Program-made: the position numbers and the translations under genes
Assembly (NCBI GenBank): GCA_009711785.1
Contig: VENA01000032.1
Location: forward strand, 1 to 63,480
Reading direction: 5' to 3'
Length of the DNA: 63,480 nucleotides
Source of the DNA: Bacillota bacterium
Lineage (GTDB): Bacteria > Bacillota > Clostridia > Tissierellales > MES13
Notes under the pieces: model-generated
The model's input: the letters and a program-made list of their open reading frames with translations, nothing else
What the model was told of the DNA's origin: nothing
The model's database searches: none
In this document: positions 17,569 to 25,604 of the stretch, piece by piece
How the letters are laid out: the number at the start of each line of letters is the position of its first letter
Position numbering within the stretch: position 1 is the stretch's first letter

Positions 17569-19515
17569 ATGGCAAATACTAAAAATGCAGGACAAGAGTA
17601 TAAACCTTTTGTACCAGCAGACAAAGTGATGCCGGAATTTACTGGTCTTGCAATCATTATAGGTATTTTTATGGCAATCGTATTCGGAGCTGCTAATGCC
17701 TACATTGGCTTAAGGGTAGGTATGACAATTAGTGCATCTATACCAGCAGCTGTTATTTCAATGGGAATTATACGCGGTATGTTAAAAAGAGAATCTATTC
17801 TTGAAAATAACTTAGTTCAAACAATAGGTTCAGCAGGGGAATCTTTAGCAGCAGGAGCTATCTTTACATTACCAGCATTATATGTATGGGCAGCTGAAGC
17901 TGGACTAGAATCACCTAATATGTTTAGAGTTTTAATGGTAGCTTTAATAGGTGGTGTTTTAGGTGTATTCTTAATGGTTCCTTTAAGAAGAGCTCTAATA
18001 GTTAATGAGCACGGTGTCCTACCTTATCCAGAAGGTACTGCTTGTGCAGAAGTATTAGAAGCTGGAGAAGAAGGTGGATCTAAAGCAAGAACAGTTTTTG
18101 TTGGATTGGGAATAGGAGCATTATATAAGTTTATAGCAGATGGTATAAAATTATTTCCAGGAAGCTTAGAATGGGAAATACCAGGTTATAATGGTGCAGC
18201 TATAGGTGCAGATGCTTATCCAGCATTACTTGGTGTAGGTTTTATTATTGGACCTAGAATATCAGCTTATATTTTATCAGGTGGTGTGTTAGGTTGGTTA
18301 GTACTTATACCACTTATTACACACTTAGGCGGATTTATTTCTGATCCTATTTATCCTGCATCAGCATCGATAGCAGAATTAGGATATTGGGGAATATGGG
18401 ATAATTATATCCGTTACGTTGGTGCTGGAGCAGTTGCATTTGGTGGTATTATTGCATTAATTAAAAACATACCATTAATTGTAACAACGTTTAAAGAAGC
18501 TTTAGGAGGCTTCTCTGCAGGATTTGAAGGAGAAGGCTCTTTAAGAACTGATCAAGATATGTCTATGAAGGCAGTTATTATAGGTGTATTAGTTCTTGTT
18601 GTATTAATGATGTTTACTAATGTTATTCCTGTAGGATTTTCAGGGGCATTAATAATAGCAATATTTGGTTTCTTCTTTGCAACAGTTTCATCAAGACTTG
18701 TTGGTTTAGTAGGTAGTTCTTCAAATCCTGTATCAGGTATGACTATAGCAACATTATTAGTAACTTCACTAATATTTAAAGCTATAGGATTTACTGGAAT
18801 GCCAGGTATGATAGGTGCATTATCTGTTGGTGCTGTTGTATGTATAGTAGCAGCAATAGCCGGTGATACATCCCAGGACTTAAAAACTGGATTCTTAGTA
18901 GGAGCTACACCTAAATATCAGCAGTATGGTGAGTTTATTGGAGTTATAGCATCAGGTCTTACAATTGGTCTTGTATTAACATTATTAAACAATGCATGGG
19001 GATTTGGATCAGCTCAAATACCAGCTCCTCAAGCAACTTTAATGAGATTAGTTGTAGAAGGTGTTATGGAAGGTAACTTACCATGGGCTCTTGTATTTAC
19101 AGGTATAGGTATAGGTCTTGCTATAGAATTATTAGGCCTTCCTGTATTGCCAGTGGCTGTTGGATTATATTTACCAATTCATTTAAGTACACCTATTATG
19201 GTTGGTGGACTTGTTAGAGGAATATTAGAAAGAAGAAAGAATAAGAATAATGAAGAAGACGTTGAAAAGAAAGATTCTCCTATTAAAAGGAAAATTGAAG
19301 GAGGAGTACTTTATTCATCAGGACTTATTGCAGGTGAAGGTTTAATAGGTATTTTATTAGCTGTATTTGCAATAATTCCAATTGGAGCAAAATCCTTAGG
19401 AGAAGTATTAGCCTTTGGAAAAGGAGCGTTAGGACAAATTGGAGGATTGATTTTCTTTATTGCGTTAATATTAACGTTAGCTAAGTCCTCAATATGGAGA
19501 AATGTTAAAGAATAA
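17569..19515 (+). CDS. OPT-family oligopeptide transporter
   Basis: 648 residues with about 15 hydrophobic segments. OPT-family marks include EFTGLAIIIGIFMAIVFGA and NAYIGLRVGMTISASIPA at the N-terminus, LPYPEGTACAEVLEAGE, the central VGSSSNPVSGMTIATLL (the conserved SNPVSGMT loop) and AIAGDTSQDLKTGFLVGATP. These proton-driven carriers import peptides or metal-peptide chelates. The genes that follow (PqqD-like, a membrane protein, PepV dipeptidase) suggest peptide uptake coupled to cytosolic hydrolysis. A terminator-like hairpin separates it from the PqqD-like gene. Confidence 0.92.
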   Translation: MANTKNAGQEYKPFVPADKVMPEFTGLAIIIGIFMAIVFGAANAYIGLRVGMTISASIPAAVISMGIIRGMLKRESILENNLVQTIGSAGESLAAGAIFTLPALYVWAAEAGLESPNMFRVLMVALIGGVLGVFLMVPLRRALIVNEHGVLPYPEGTACAEVLEAGEEGGSKARTVFVGLGIGALYKFIADGIKLFPGSLEWEIPGYNGAAIGADAYPALLGVGFIIGPRISAYILSGGVLGWLVLIPLITHLGGFISDPIYPASASIAELGYWGIWDNYIRYVGAGAVAFGGIIALIKNIPLIVTTFKEALGGFSAGFEGEGSLRTDQDMSMKAVIIGVLVLVVLMMFTNVIPVGFSGALIIAIFGFFFATVSSRLVGLVGSSSNPVSGMTIATLLVTSLIFKAIGFTGMPGMIGALSVGAVVCIVAAIAGDTSQDLKTGFLVGATPKYQQYGEFIGVIASGLTIGLVLTLLNNAWGFGSAQIPAPQATLMRLVVEGVMEGNLPWALVFTGIGIGLAIELLGLPVLPVAVGLYLPIHLSTPIMVGGLVRGILERRKNKNNEEDVEKKDSPIKRKIEGGVLYSSGLIAGEGLIGILLAVFAIIPIGAKSLGEVLAFGKGALGQIGGLIFFIALILTLAKSSIWRNVKE

Positions 19516-19527
19516 CTTATAAATGAT

Positions 19528-19551
19528 AAAAGGGGATATTTATCCCCTTTT
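19528..19551 (+). terminator. terminator after OPT gene
   Basis: A 9-bp stem (19528-19536 with 19543-19551), extendable through T:A at the loop, followed by a T-rich tail. Confidence 0.8.
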
Positions 19552-19579
19552 ATTCCATTTTAGAATAGGAGGCATTTTT

Positions 19580-19954
19580 ATGAAGGGCTTAAGAAAAATG
19601 AAAAAAGAAAACTTTTTAGATTTTGTTGTAGTTAAAAGTGAAGATGTAGATTGGAAAGAGTTAGATAATGGTATAATACAGATAATTATTTGGAGAAATT
19701 CATTATTAGATAAAATAGTAAGAAAGTTTTTTAATACCCCTGAAAAAACAAAAATAGATTTAGATAAAATGGGGAGTTTTATATGGAAATCTATAGATGG
19801 AAAAAGGGATGTTTATGAGATATCTAAGTTAGTTAAGGATGAGTTTGGAAAAAAAGCAGAGCCTCTTAATAAGAGACTTATTACATATATAAACATTTTA
19901 AGGAATAATAAATTTATTAAACTTATTAACAAACAGGAGGAAATAAAATGTTAA
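19580..19954 (+). CDS. PqqD-family (RRE-fold) protein
   Basis: 124 residues from ATG 19580 (TAGGAGG 7-8 bases upstream); the longer frame from 19523 crosses the terminator and was rejected. The PqqD pattern is clear: strands IIQIIIWRNSLLDKIVRKFF, then IDLDKMGSFIWKSIDGKRDVYEISKLV and the closing helix-strand LRNNKFIKLI. PqqD folds bind leader peptides of ribosomally made peptides, but stand-alone copies beside OPT transporters are found without any radical SAM maturase, and none is here. The stop overlaps the ATG of the next gene. Confidence 0.8.
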   Translation: MKGLRKMKKENFLDFVVVKSEDVDWKELDNGIIQIIIWRNSLLDKIVRKFFNTPEKTKIDLDKMGSFIWKSIDGKRDVYEISKLVKDEFGKKAEPLNKRLITYINILRNNKFIKLINKQEEIKC

Positions 19955-20295
19955 GATATATATTAGGTGTAATATTTTTTGCTATTGCAACCATGATTAT
20001 TTACGCTTGGGGATTTGTAAAGGATCAAAAAACTCCTAATGATTTAATAGTAAAATTAAATAATAAAGCAGAGAAAAAAATAATTAAGTATTTAAAAGAC
20101 AAAGGGACTTTATCAAAAAAAGAGGTTTCAAAGTTATTATCCGGAATGACAGTATCAAAATTTGGTACTAAGAAAAAGATTGTAGTAAATGAACCAAAAA
20201 AGTTAGCAAAGTCAGTAATTGATAATATGTTAAAAAAAGATATAATTGAAGTTGATTATGAAGATAGAAAAAATAAATATGTATTAAAAAGCTAG
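19948..20295 (+). CDS. membrane-anchored protein of unknown function
   Basis: 115 residues: one N-terminal transmembrane helix (about 4-24), then a basic helical domain. Residues 35-110 have a helix-helix-strand layout (LKDKGTLSKKEVSKLLSG, then KSVIDNMLKKDIIEVDYEDRKNKYVL) that could be a degenerate winged helix. The ATG overlaps the PqqD-like stop by 7 bases (ATGTTAA) and the gene leads into pepV with a 10-bp gap, so all three are one operon. Not recognised as a named family. Confidence 0.65.
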   Translation: MLRYILGVIFFAIATMIIYAWGFVKDQKTPNDLIVKLNNKAEKKIIKYLKDKGTLSKKEVSKLLSGMTVSKFGTKKKIVVNEPKKLAKSVIDNMLKKDIIEVDYEDRKNKYVLKS

Positions 20296-20305
20296 GAGGA
20301 ATTAT

Positions 20306-21703
20306 ATGGATTTTGAAAAATTAATAGAAGGGTATAAAAAAGATATTATAGAAGATACCCAAAAACTAGTTAAAATTAAAAGTGTACAAGGGGATAAAAA
20401 GGAAGGAATGCCCTTTGGAGAAGGACCAAATAAAGCTTTAGAATATACACTTAATTTAGCTGAAAGATTAGGTTTTAAAACAGAAAATTTTGATGGATAT
20501 GCAGGACATGCAGAAATAGGAGAAGGGAAAGAAGTAGTAGGAATATTAGCTCATCTTGATGTAGTACCAGAAGGAGAAGGATGGACTTACCCTCCGTATA
20601 GCGGAGAAATACATGATAATAAAATATATGGTAGAGGTACTATTGATGATAAGGGACCTGCTATAGCTAGTTTATATGCAATGAAAGCTATTAAAGAATC
20701 AAATGTAAAATTAAATAAAAGAGTAAGAATAATATTTGGAACAAATGAAGAAACCGGCTGGGGAGGAATAAATTACTATCTTAAAAAAGTTAAAGAACCT
20801 GATTTAGCATTTACTCCCGATGCAGAGTTTCCTGTTATTCATGGAGAAAAAGGGATTATGATATTTAATTTAGTTAAGGAATTTAATAAAAAAGTTACAT
20901 CAGATATTGTTATAAAAAATATTAAAGGTGGAAATGCACCTAATATGGTACCTGATTCATGTATAGCTTTATTAGATGTGAAAGAAGAAAAGAAAGAGTA
21001 CTTAAAGACATCTTTAGATAATTTTATTGATAAAACAGGGTTTAAGATGTCATTAGAAGAAAATAACGAAATAAAAATAATTTCAAAGGGGATATCAGCC
21101 CATGGAAGTATGCCTGAGTCAGGTCAAAATGCTATATCTCAATTAATTAAGTTTTTAGCCACTTTAGATTTAGATGATAGTGATGTTTCAAACCTAATTA
21201 AATTTTATGATAAAAAAATAGGAATGGAATATTACGGACAGTCAATAGGATGTGGCTTAGAAGATGACTTATCAGGAAAATTAATATTTAATGTTGGAGT
21301 TATAGATTTAAATGAAGATAAAGCTAGTATTTCTGTGAATATAAGATATCCAATAAAATACGATGAGGAAATTGTATATAACGGAATGAAAAAAGAACTT
21401 AAGGATTTAAATATAAGAATAGATGAATTAGACCATATGAAACCTATATATGTAGAAAAGGACCATGAGCTTGTTAAAAAGCTTATGAAGGTATATAAAA
21501 GTGTTACAGGGGATCAAAATAGTGATGCTATAACAATAGGAGGCGGAACTTATGCAAGGGCAATGAGTAATGCTGTAGCCTTTGGACCTTTATTTCCTGG
21601 AAAAGAGGAATTAGCACATCAAAAGGATGAATATATATCCATAGATGATTTAATAAAATGTTCTAAGATTTTTACTAAAGCAATATACGAATTAGCTAAG
21701 TAG
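20306..21703 (+). CDS. pepV: dipeptidase PepV (M20 family)
   Basis: 465 residues, full length. Zinc ligands and catalytic residues of the M20 fold are visible: ILAHLDVVPEG (His-x-Asp), GRGTIDDKGP (bridging Asp), GTNEETGWGG (general-base Glu and metal Glu), FTPDAEFP (Asp) and a late His in AHQKDEYIS. The lid domain contains GISAHGSMPE. PepV trims dipeptides in the cytosol, a natural partner of the OPT transporter three genes upstream. Confidence 0.93.
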   Translation: MDFEKLIEGYKKDIIEDTQKLVKIKSVQGDKKEGMPFGEGPNKALEYTLNLAERLGFKTENFDGYAGHAEIGEGKEVVGILAHLDVVPEGEGWTYPPYSGEIHDNKIYGRGTIDDKGPAIASLYAMKAIKESNVKLNKRVRIIFGTNEETGWGGINYYLKKVKEPDLAFTPDAEFPVIHGEKGIMIFNLVKEFNKKVTSDIVIKNIKGGNAPNMVPDSCIALLDVKEEKKEYLKTSLDNFIDKTGFKMSLEENNEIKIISKGISAHGSMPESGQNAISQLIKFLATLDLDDSDVSNLIKFYDKKIGMEYYGQSIGCGLEDDLSGKLIFNVGVIDLNEDKASISVNIRYPIKYDEEIVYNGMKKELKDLNIRIDELDHMKPIYVEKDHELVKKLMKVYKSVTGDQNSDAITIGGGTYARAMSNAVAFGPLFPGKEELAHQKDEYISIDDLIKCSKIFTKAIYELAK

Positions 21704-21709
21704 AGATAT

Positions 21710-21735
21710 GGGGTGAATTATCACCTCTTTTTTTT
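21710..21735 (+). terminator. terminator after pepV
   Basis: A 7-bp stem with one wobble (21710-21716 with 21721-21727), loop ATTA and eight Ts. Confidence 0.88.
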
Positions 21736-21819
21736 AGGTATAAAAATTTTTAAAAAAAAGAAATTTTAGGATAATAAAATAGGCATTTGAAAAAAACATA
21801 AAAAATTTGTAGAAAACTG

Positions 21820-21848
21820 TTGACAATCTATATATTATGCTGTATCAT
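21820..21848 (+). promoter_or_regulatory. tRNA operon promoter
   Basis: TTGACA (21820-21825), 17 bases, TATCAT (21843-21848), ending 20 bases before tRNA-Lys. Confidence 0.75.
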
Positions 21849-21868
21849 ATTAAAAGTGAGTTGAAAAC

Positions 21869-21944
21869 GACCCATTAGCTCAGTTGGCAGAGCACCTGAC
21901 TTTTAATCAGGGTGTCCGGCGTTCGAGTCGCCGATGGGTCACCA
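21869..21944 (+). tRNA. tRNA-Lys (anticodon TTT)
   Basis: Acceptor GACCCAT/ATGGGTC, anticodon arm CCTGA-CTTTTAA-TCAGG and TTCGAGT T-loop. CCA is encoded at 21942-21944. Confidence 0.97.
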
Positions 21945-21949
21945 TTTAA

Positions 21950-22024
21950 GGCCCTATGGTCAAGCGGTTAAGACACCGCCCTTTCACGGCGGTAACGCGG
22001 GTTCGAGTCCCGCTAGGGTCACCA
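21950..22024 (+). tRNA. tRNA-Glu (anticodon TTC)
   Basis: Acceptor GGCCCTA/TAGGGTC with one G:T pair, anticodon arm ending CCGCC-CTTTCAC-GGCGG. CCA is encoded. Only 5 bases separate it from tRNA-Lys. Confidence 0.97.
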
Positions 22025-22027
22025 TAT

Positions 22028-22103
22028 GGGCGCGTAGCTCAGCTGGGAGAGCACCTGCCTTACAAGCAGGGGGTCACAGGTTCGAGCCCTGTCGCGCCCA
22101 CCA
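22028..22103 (+). tRNA. tRNA-Val (anticodon TAC)
   Basis: Acceptor GGGCGCG/CGCGCCC, anticodon arm CCTGC-CTTACAA-GCAGG. CCA is encoded at 22101-22103. Confidence 0.97.
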
Positions 22104-22157
22104 TGGATTTAAACATAGGATTAAATTTCAAAAAAACAAAAGATAAGTTTTATATTT

Positions 22158-22234
22158 GGCCTGGTAGTTCAGTTGGTTAGAATGCCAGCCTGTCACGCTG
22201 GAGGTCGAGGGTTCGAGTCCCTTCCAGGTCGCCA
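22158..22234 (+). tRNA. tRNA-Asp (anticodon GTC)
   Basis: Acceptor GGCCTGG/CCAGGTC, anticodon arm CCAGC-CTGTCAC-GCTGG, discriminator G. CCA is encoded. Confidence 0.97.
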
Positions 22235-22241
22235 TTTTAAA

Positions 22242-22280
22242 TTAGTGTAACTTAAGCTTAGTAGACTTAGGTTACACTAA
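22242..22280 (+). other. 15-bp hairpin in the Asp-Thr tRNA spacer
   Basis: TTAGTGTAAC (22242-22251) pairs perfectly with 22271-22280; five further base pairs inward (one wobble) give a 15-bp stem with a 9-base loop. There is no T run. It is probably an RNase processing guide in the polycistronic tRNA precursor, or the scar of a deleted tRNA unit. Confidence 0.55.
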
Positions 22281-22301
22281 ACTAATGATTACCTAGATAA
22301 T

Positions 22302-22377
<76 letters not shown>

Positions 22378-22386
22378 ATATAATAA

Positions 22387-22424
22387 AGAAGGCTGGGAAG
22401 CTTGAATCTTTCTGGTCTTTTTTA
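22387..22424 (+). terminator. wobble-rich terminator of the tRNA operon
   Basis: A 13-bp stem (22387-22399 with 22409-22421) containing several G:T pairs, a 9-base loop and a run of Ts. Confidence 0.6.
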
Positions 22425-22459
22425 ATTTAAAATTTAGTAAAGAGTTATATTAACTTGAA

Positions 22460-22486
22460 AAAAGGAAGCCAAATTGGCTTCCTTTT
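22460..22486. terminator. bidirectional terminator
   Basis: An 11-bp perfect stem (22460-22470 with 22476-22486), flanked by A and T tracts. It ends the minus-strand loader gene, whose stop is at 22486-22488, and gives a backup for the tRNA operon. Confidence 0.88.
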
Positions 22487-23472
22487 TATGTTTCCCATCT
22501 TAAATCTGGACCGTAAAATTTTAAGGGTTTAAATTTGTTGAAAATTCTAGATACTGTTCTATCGGTATAAGTATCTGCAAATTCCTTAGGAGATAAATTT
22601 GTAGATATAATTGTTTTATTTCCTTTAATTAATCTAGAATTTACTATATTAAATATTTCTGTATTTGTAAAACCAGTAGTATTTTCTGTTCCTAAATCAT
22701 CTATTATTAATAAATCAGATTCAAAGAGCATATTGTATTCTTGAGAATTATTGACTTTATTAAAACCATTGTTAAATCTATGATTTCTAATAACTTCAAG
22801 CATCTTAAAAGCTGTTTGATATATTACTATTCTACCTTTATCTAATAAAGATTTAGCTATACAGTTACACATAAAGGTTTTTCCAAGGCCTGTATTACCA
22901 TAGAATAATAAATTTTCTTCGTTGTCTTCATGAAAATTAATAACAAAACCTTCACATATGTTTAATATATTTAGCATATTTTCCCTAGGAGAAAGGTCTT
23001 CTTCTTCAAATTTATCAGTAGGAAAAATATTAATATTGAATGTAGAGAAATTTTCTTTTTTTAAAACATTTGATAAATTAGACATTTCATAGGAACTATT
23101 AATTAGTGCCTGTTTTAAACAGTTACATTTACGTCCGTTACTTAAAAAGCCTGTATCATTACATTTATTACAATCATAATTAGTATCTAAGTATTCTAAG
23201 GGTATATTATTTTCTGTCATTAAAATAGCTTTTTTTCTTCTAAGTTGCTCCATTTTTTCTTTTATTTCATTTAATTTTTCATTATAATTTTCTGGATTGT
23301 TAAGTATGGCCCTTGAAAGTAAAATACCAGTTTTAGATATTTCATTATCTAATTTTTCTATTTCAGGGACTTTATTGTAAACTTCTCTTTGTCTTTGTTC
23401 CTGTTGAAACTTAGCATGGTCTCGTTTCTTTTCAAATTCTTTTAAAATTTCATTTACTGTTTTCTTATACAT
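22486..23472 (-). CDS. helicase-loader ATPase (DnaC/DnaI family)
   Basis: 328 residues. N-terminal coiled-coil region (about 10-100, rich in K and E), a zinc-finger-like segment CNKCNDTGF...KCNC (about 116-132), then an AAA+ domain with Walker A FYGNTGLGKTF, Walker B LLIIDDLGTE and the sensor/arginine-finger DRTVSRI. This is the DnaI architecture, which loads DnaB onto DNA with DnaD at the origin. ATG with GGAGGAG. It lies 29 bp downstream of the DnaD-domain gene in one operon. An IstB-type transposon ATPase is less likely given this context. Confidence 0.88.
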   Translation of the reverse strand: MYKKTVNEILKEFEKKRDHAKFQQEQRQREVYNKVPEIEKLDNEISKTGILLSRAILNNPENYNEKLNEIKEKMEQLRRKKAILMTENNIPLEYLDTNYDCNKCNDTGFLSNGRKCNCLKQALINSSYEMSNLSNVLKKENFSTFNINIFPTDKFEEEDLSPRENMLNILNICEGFVINFHEDNEENLLFYGNTGLGKTFMCNCIAKSLLDKGRIVIYQTAFKMLEVIRNHRFNNGFNKVNNSQEYNMLFESDLLIIDDLGTENTTGFTNTEIFNIVNSRLIKGNKTIISTNLSPKEFADTYTDRTVSRIFNKFKPLKFYGPDLRWET

Positions 23473-23501
23473 AAAACTCCTCCATTATAAAAAAAGGATA
23501 A

Positions 23502-24590
23502 TTATTTATTGTTATTAAACTTCCATCTAATTTTATCTTCTAATTCTTTAGCAGAATATTTTGATGTACGTTGTTCAAAATTATGAAACTTTGTTTTCAT
23601 CTTTTTCTTAGTAACATTAGAACCTTTATTATTAGTATTATTTTGCTTTTCTTCTTGTCTTCTTTCGATTCTAGTTTCAATGTCTTCTAATGTTTTCACA
23701 CCTTCTTCATGCCATTTAGACAAAATACCATTAACATATTTTAAGTTTGGTTGTTGTATTTTAATTGTTTCATCACATGCTCTTAAAATTACCTCCATTG
23801 AGAAATTCCACTGATCAAACCATTTATCTATAAGTTTTCGCTGAGCATCTGTTACGTTACCTTGAATTCCTAATGCTTTAGTTATTCTATTATATCTTTG
23901 GTATCTAACATCCTTTTGACCAAAATACTCCTGTAATTGTTCAATATTTGTTATACCATCATCATACCAATTTTTTATTATTCCATGTATATATGATATA
24001 TTTCTTTTATTTCTTTTTTCAGAAGAATATTTAAAAGCTTCGACAATAACATCAGTACTCATATTATAATTATAGACCCATTCTAATATTTTCTTGTGTT
24101 CATTAGGGTTAAGATGTCTCCTTATAACAATTCTTATTTCATTAAACATTTCATTTATCGATGGGATTTTATTTGCTTCTACTAAATCCTGAGGAGAACA
24201 TACATAGGGTTCATCATAGGATGACTCTTTTGGTTTAGTTTGTTTTGCGCTAGGTTTAATAACATTGTTTATATATAATTGCTTTAAATTAAGAAATTCT
24301 ATAGAGTAATTATGACTTTTATCTTCTTTGTTTTTAATCTTTCTTATAATCCCCTTGCGTTCCCAAAATTCCCAAGCATTTAAAACATCTTCTAACGGTA
24401 TATTTAAATGTTTAGCAATAGTTTCATTATTAACTTTTATACTTGGGTCATTATCATTTGCATATTTGTAGCCGAGCAAATATACCTTTACATAGGTTCC
24501 ATTTGCCATGGGCATAAAATCATTAATAAAAATGTTTTCTATTGATGTATCTCCAAGGTCTATATCGGTAGTTTCTATTAAAAAACTCAA
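23502..24590 (-). CDS. dnaD: DnaD-domain replication initiation protein
   Basis: 362 residues starting at TTG 24590 (GAGAGGTGGT upstream). An N-terminal winged helix (about 15-105, INDFMPMANGTYVKVYLLGY) is followed by two DnaD_2 repeats: about 150-215, ending ISYIHGIIKNWYDDGI, and about 232-300, ending LKYVNGILSKWHEEGV. The tail is basic and contains the short C-terminal motif KYSAKELEDKIRWKF. Two copies of the C-terminal domain are typical of clostridial DnaD. It acts with the loader encoded next to it to remodel the origin. Confidence 0.9.
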   Translation of the reverse strand: MSFLIETTDIDLGDTSIENIFINDFMPMANGTYVKVYLLGYKYANDNDPSIKVNNETIAKHLNIPLEDVLNAWEFWERKGIIRKIKNKEDKSHNYSIEFLNLKQLYINNVIKPSAKQTKPKESSYDEPYVCSPQDLVEANKIPSINEMFNEIRIVIRRHLNPNEHKKILEWVYNYNMSTDVIVEAFKYSSEKRNKRNISYIHGIIKNWYDDGITNIEQLQEYFGQKDVRYQRYNRITKALGIQGNVTDAQRKLIDKWFDQWNFSMEVILRACDETIKIQQPNLKYVNGILSKWHEEGVKTLEDIETRIERRQEEKQNNTNNKGSNVTKKKMKTKFHNFEQRTSKYSAKELEDKIRWKFNNNK

Positions 24591-24747
24591 AGTACCACCT
24601 CTCTTTCGTTTTCAAAGTAATTATATCATACATACCAATTTATTTATAACTAGCTTAATTAGCATAAGAGGTTATATTTTTTCACCTGATCAATATATTA
24701 TTATAAATACCCTTAGTTATTTCCAATATTCTTTAGGAGGCTGTAAA

Positions 24748-25395
24748 ATGTATTTTACGATAATAAGATTATTTAAAAAAATAATTATTTTATCAATAAT
24801 AACAATATTACCTATTATTGTCTATAGTTATATTAATGATAATACTAAATTAACATTTAATATAAAAAAAGAAACCCAATATGAAATTAATGCAAAATTT
24901 TTATCAGAAAAACATATTGCTATAGAAGAAAGAATAATATATTTTAATAATAAAAATAAGTTAAATAAATTATTTATTAAGTTAGGAAATTTGAATATAA
25001 AAAAAAGCTATGATATAAGTAATATTAAGATTAACAATCTAAAAGTAAATTATAAAACTTTTGGAAATAATAATAATATTTTAATGCTTAAACTTAATAC
25101 CCCAATAAAAAAACATACCACAACAGTGATAGATACAAAATATATATTAGAGTTAAAGGATATTAAAGAAACAGATTACAGTTTAGAAAAGTGGTATCCA
25201 GTATTAACTTTTTATAGAGAAGATAATTGGTATGAAAATAATGAAAAAATTGTAAAAATAAAAATTACAACTCCTAAGGAGTTTATATTAAAAGTTAATA
25301 ATTTTTATAGATATAAAAAAGAAGAAGATATGAACATATATTATATTGAAAGTGTAAATGATAATGTAGATATATTGATAACAAGAGTAAAATAA
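24748..25395 (+). CDS. secreted/anchored protein resembling a lone M1-peptidase N-terminal domain
   Basis: 215 residues from ATG 24748 (TAGGAGG upstream); the longer frame from 24508 overlaps dnaD on the other strand and was rejected. One N-terminal transmembrane helix or signal anchor (about 8-30) precedes an all-beta domain. The segments YEINAKFLSEKHIAIEERII, FNNKNKLNKLFIKLG and LEKWYPVLTFYREDNWYEN resemble the N-terminal beta domain of Firmicute M1-like metallopeptidases, where WYP is followed by the catalytic HExxH domain. That domain is absent and the frame ends cleanly. The role is unknown; perhaps a binding remnant. Low-GC, K/N-rich composition. Confidence 0.55.
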   Translation: MYFTIIRLFKKIIILSIITILPIIVYSYINDNTKLTFNIKKETQYEINAKFLSEKHIAIEERIIYFNNKNKLNKLFIKLGNLNIKKSYDISNIKINNLKVNYKTFGNNNNILMLKLNTPIKKHTTTVIDTKYILELKDIKETDYSLEKWYPVLTFYREDNWYENNEKIVKIKITTPKEFILKVNNFYRYKKEEDMNIYYIESVNDNVDILITRVK

Positions 25396-25478
25396 CATAA
25401 ATAAGAATAAAATAGATATTTATGAATAAAATATAATATAGACAGGCTGTAGAAAAATGGCTTTTTTTAGCAAAACTA

Positions 25479-25507
25479 TTGCTTCATATTGTATGTCTTG
25501 ATATAAT
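25479..25507 (+). promoter_or_regulatory. promoter of the first M23 gene
   Basis: TTGCTT (25479-25484), 17 bases, TATAAT (25502-25507). Confidence 0.65.
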
Positions 25508-25519
25508 TAAAGAGGATAT

Positions 25520-25536
25520 TTTACAATTGCATTACA
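25520..25536 (-). promoter_or_regulatory. WalR box (reverse orientation)
   Basis: TTTACA-ATTGC-ATTACA is the reverse complement of TGTWAH-N5-TGTWAH, the WalR consensus, matching at every constrained position. It lies 13 bases downstream of the -10 of the M23 gene, a position compatible with repression or with an upstream element of a second start. M23 endopeptidases are classic WalR targets. Confidence 0.6.
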
Positions 25537-25604
25537 TTTATTAATTTAATATTACATATTAAAATATAATTGTGGGGATTATATTTTATGGGAGGAGCTT
25601 ATAG

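Noticed and set aside
19523..19579. Upstream start for the PqqD-like gene
   Set aside because: The extension is encoded by the OPT terminator hairpin.
21934..22180. Two overlapping frames of 70 and 74 codons
   Set aside because: They run through tRNA-Glu and tRNA-Val; the apparent protein is translated tRNA sequence.
22486..23472. IstB-type transposon helper ATPase
   Set aside because: Zinc-finger-like N-terminal segment and operon with DnaD identify a replication helicase loader.
24508..24747. 80-codon N-terminal extension of the M1-N-like protein
   Set aside because: It overlaps the start of dnaD on the other strand and precedes the TAGGAGG site at 24734-24740.
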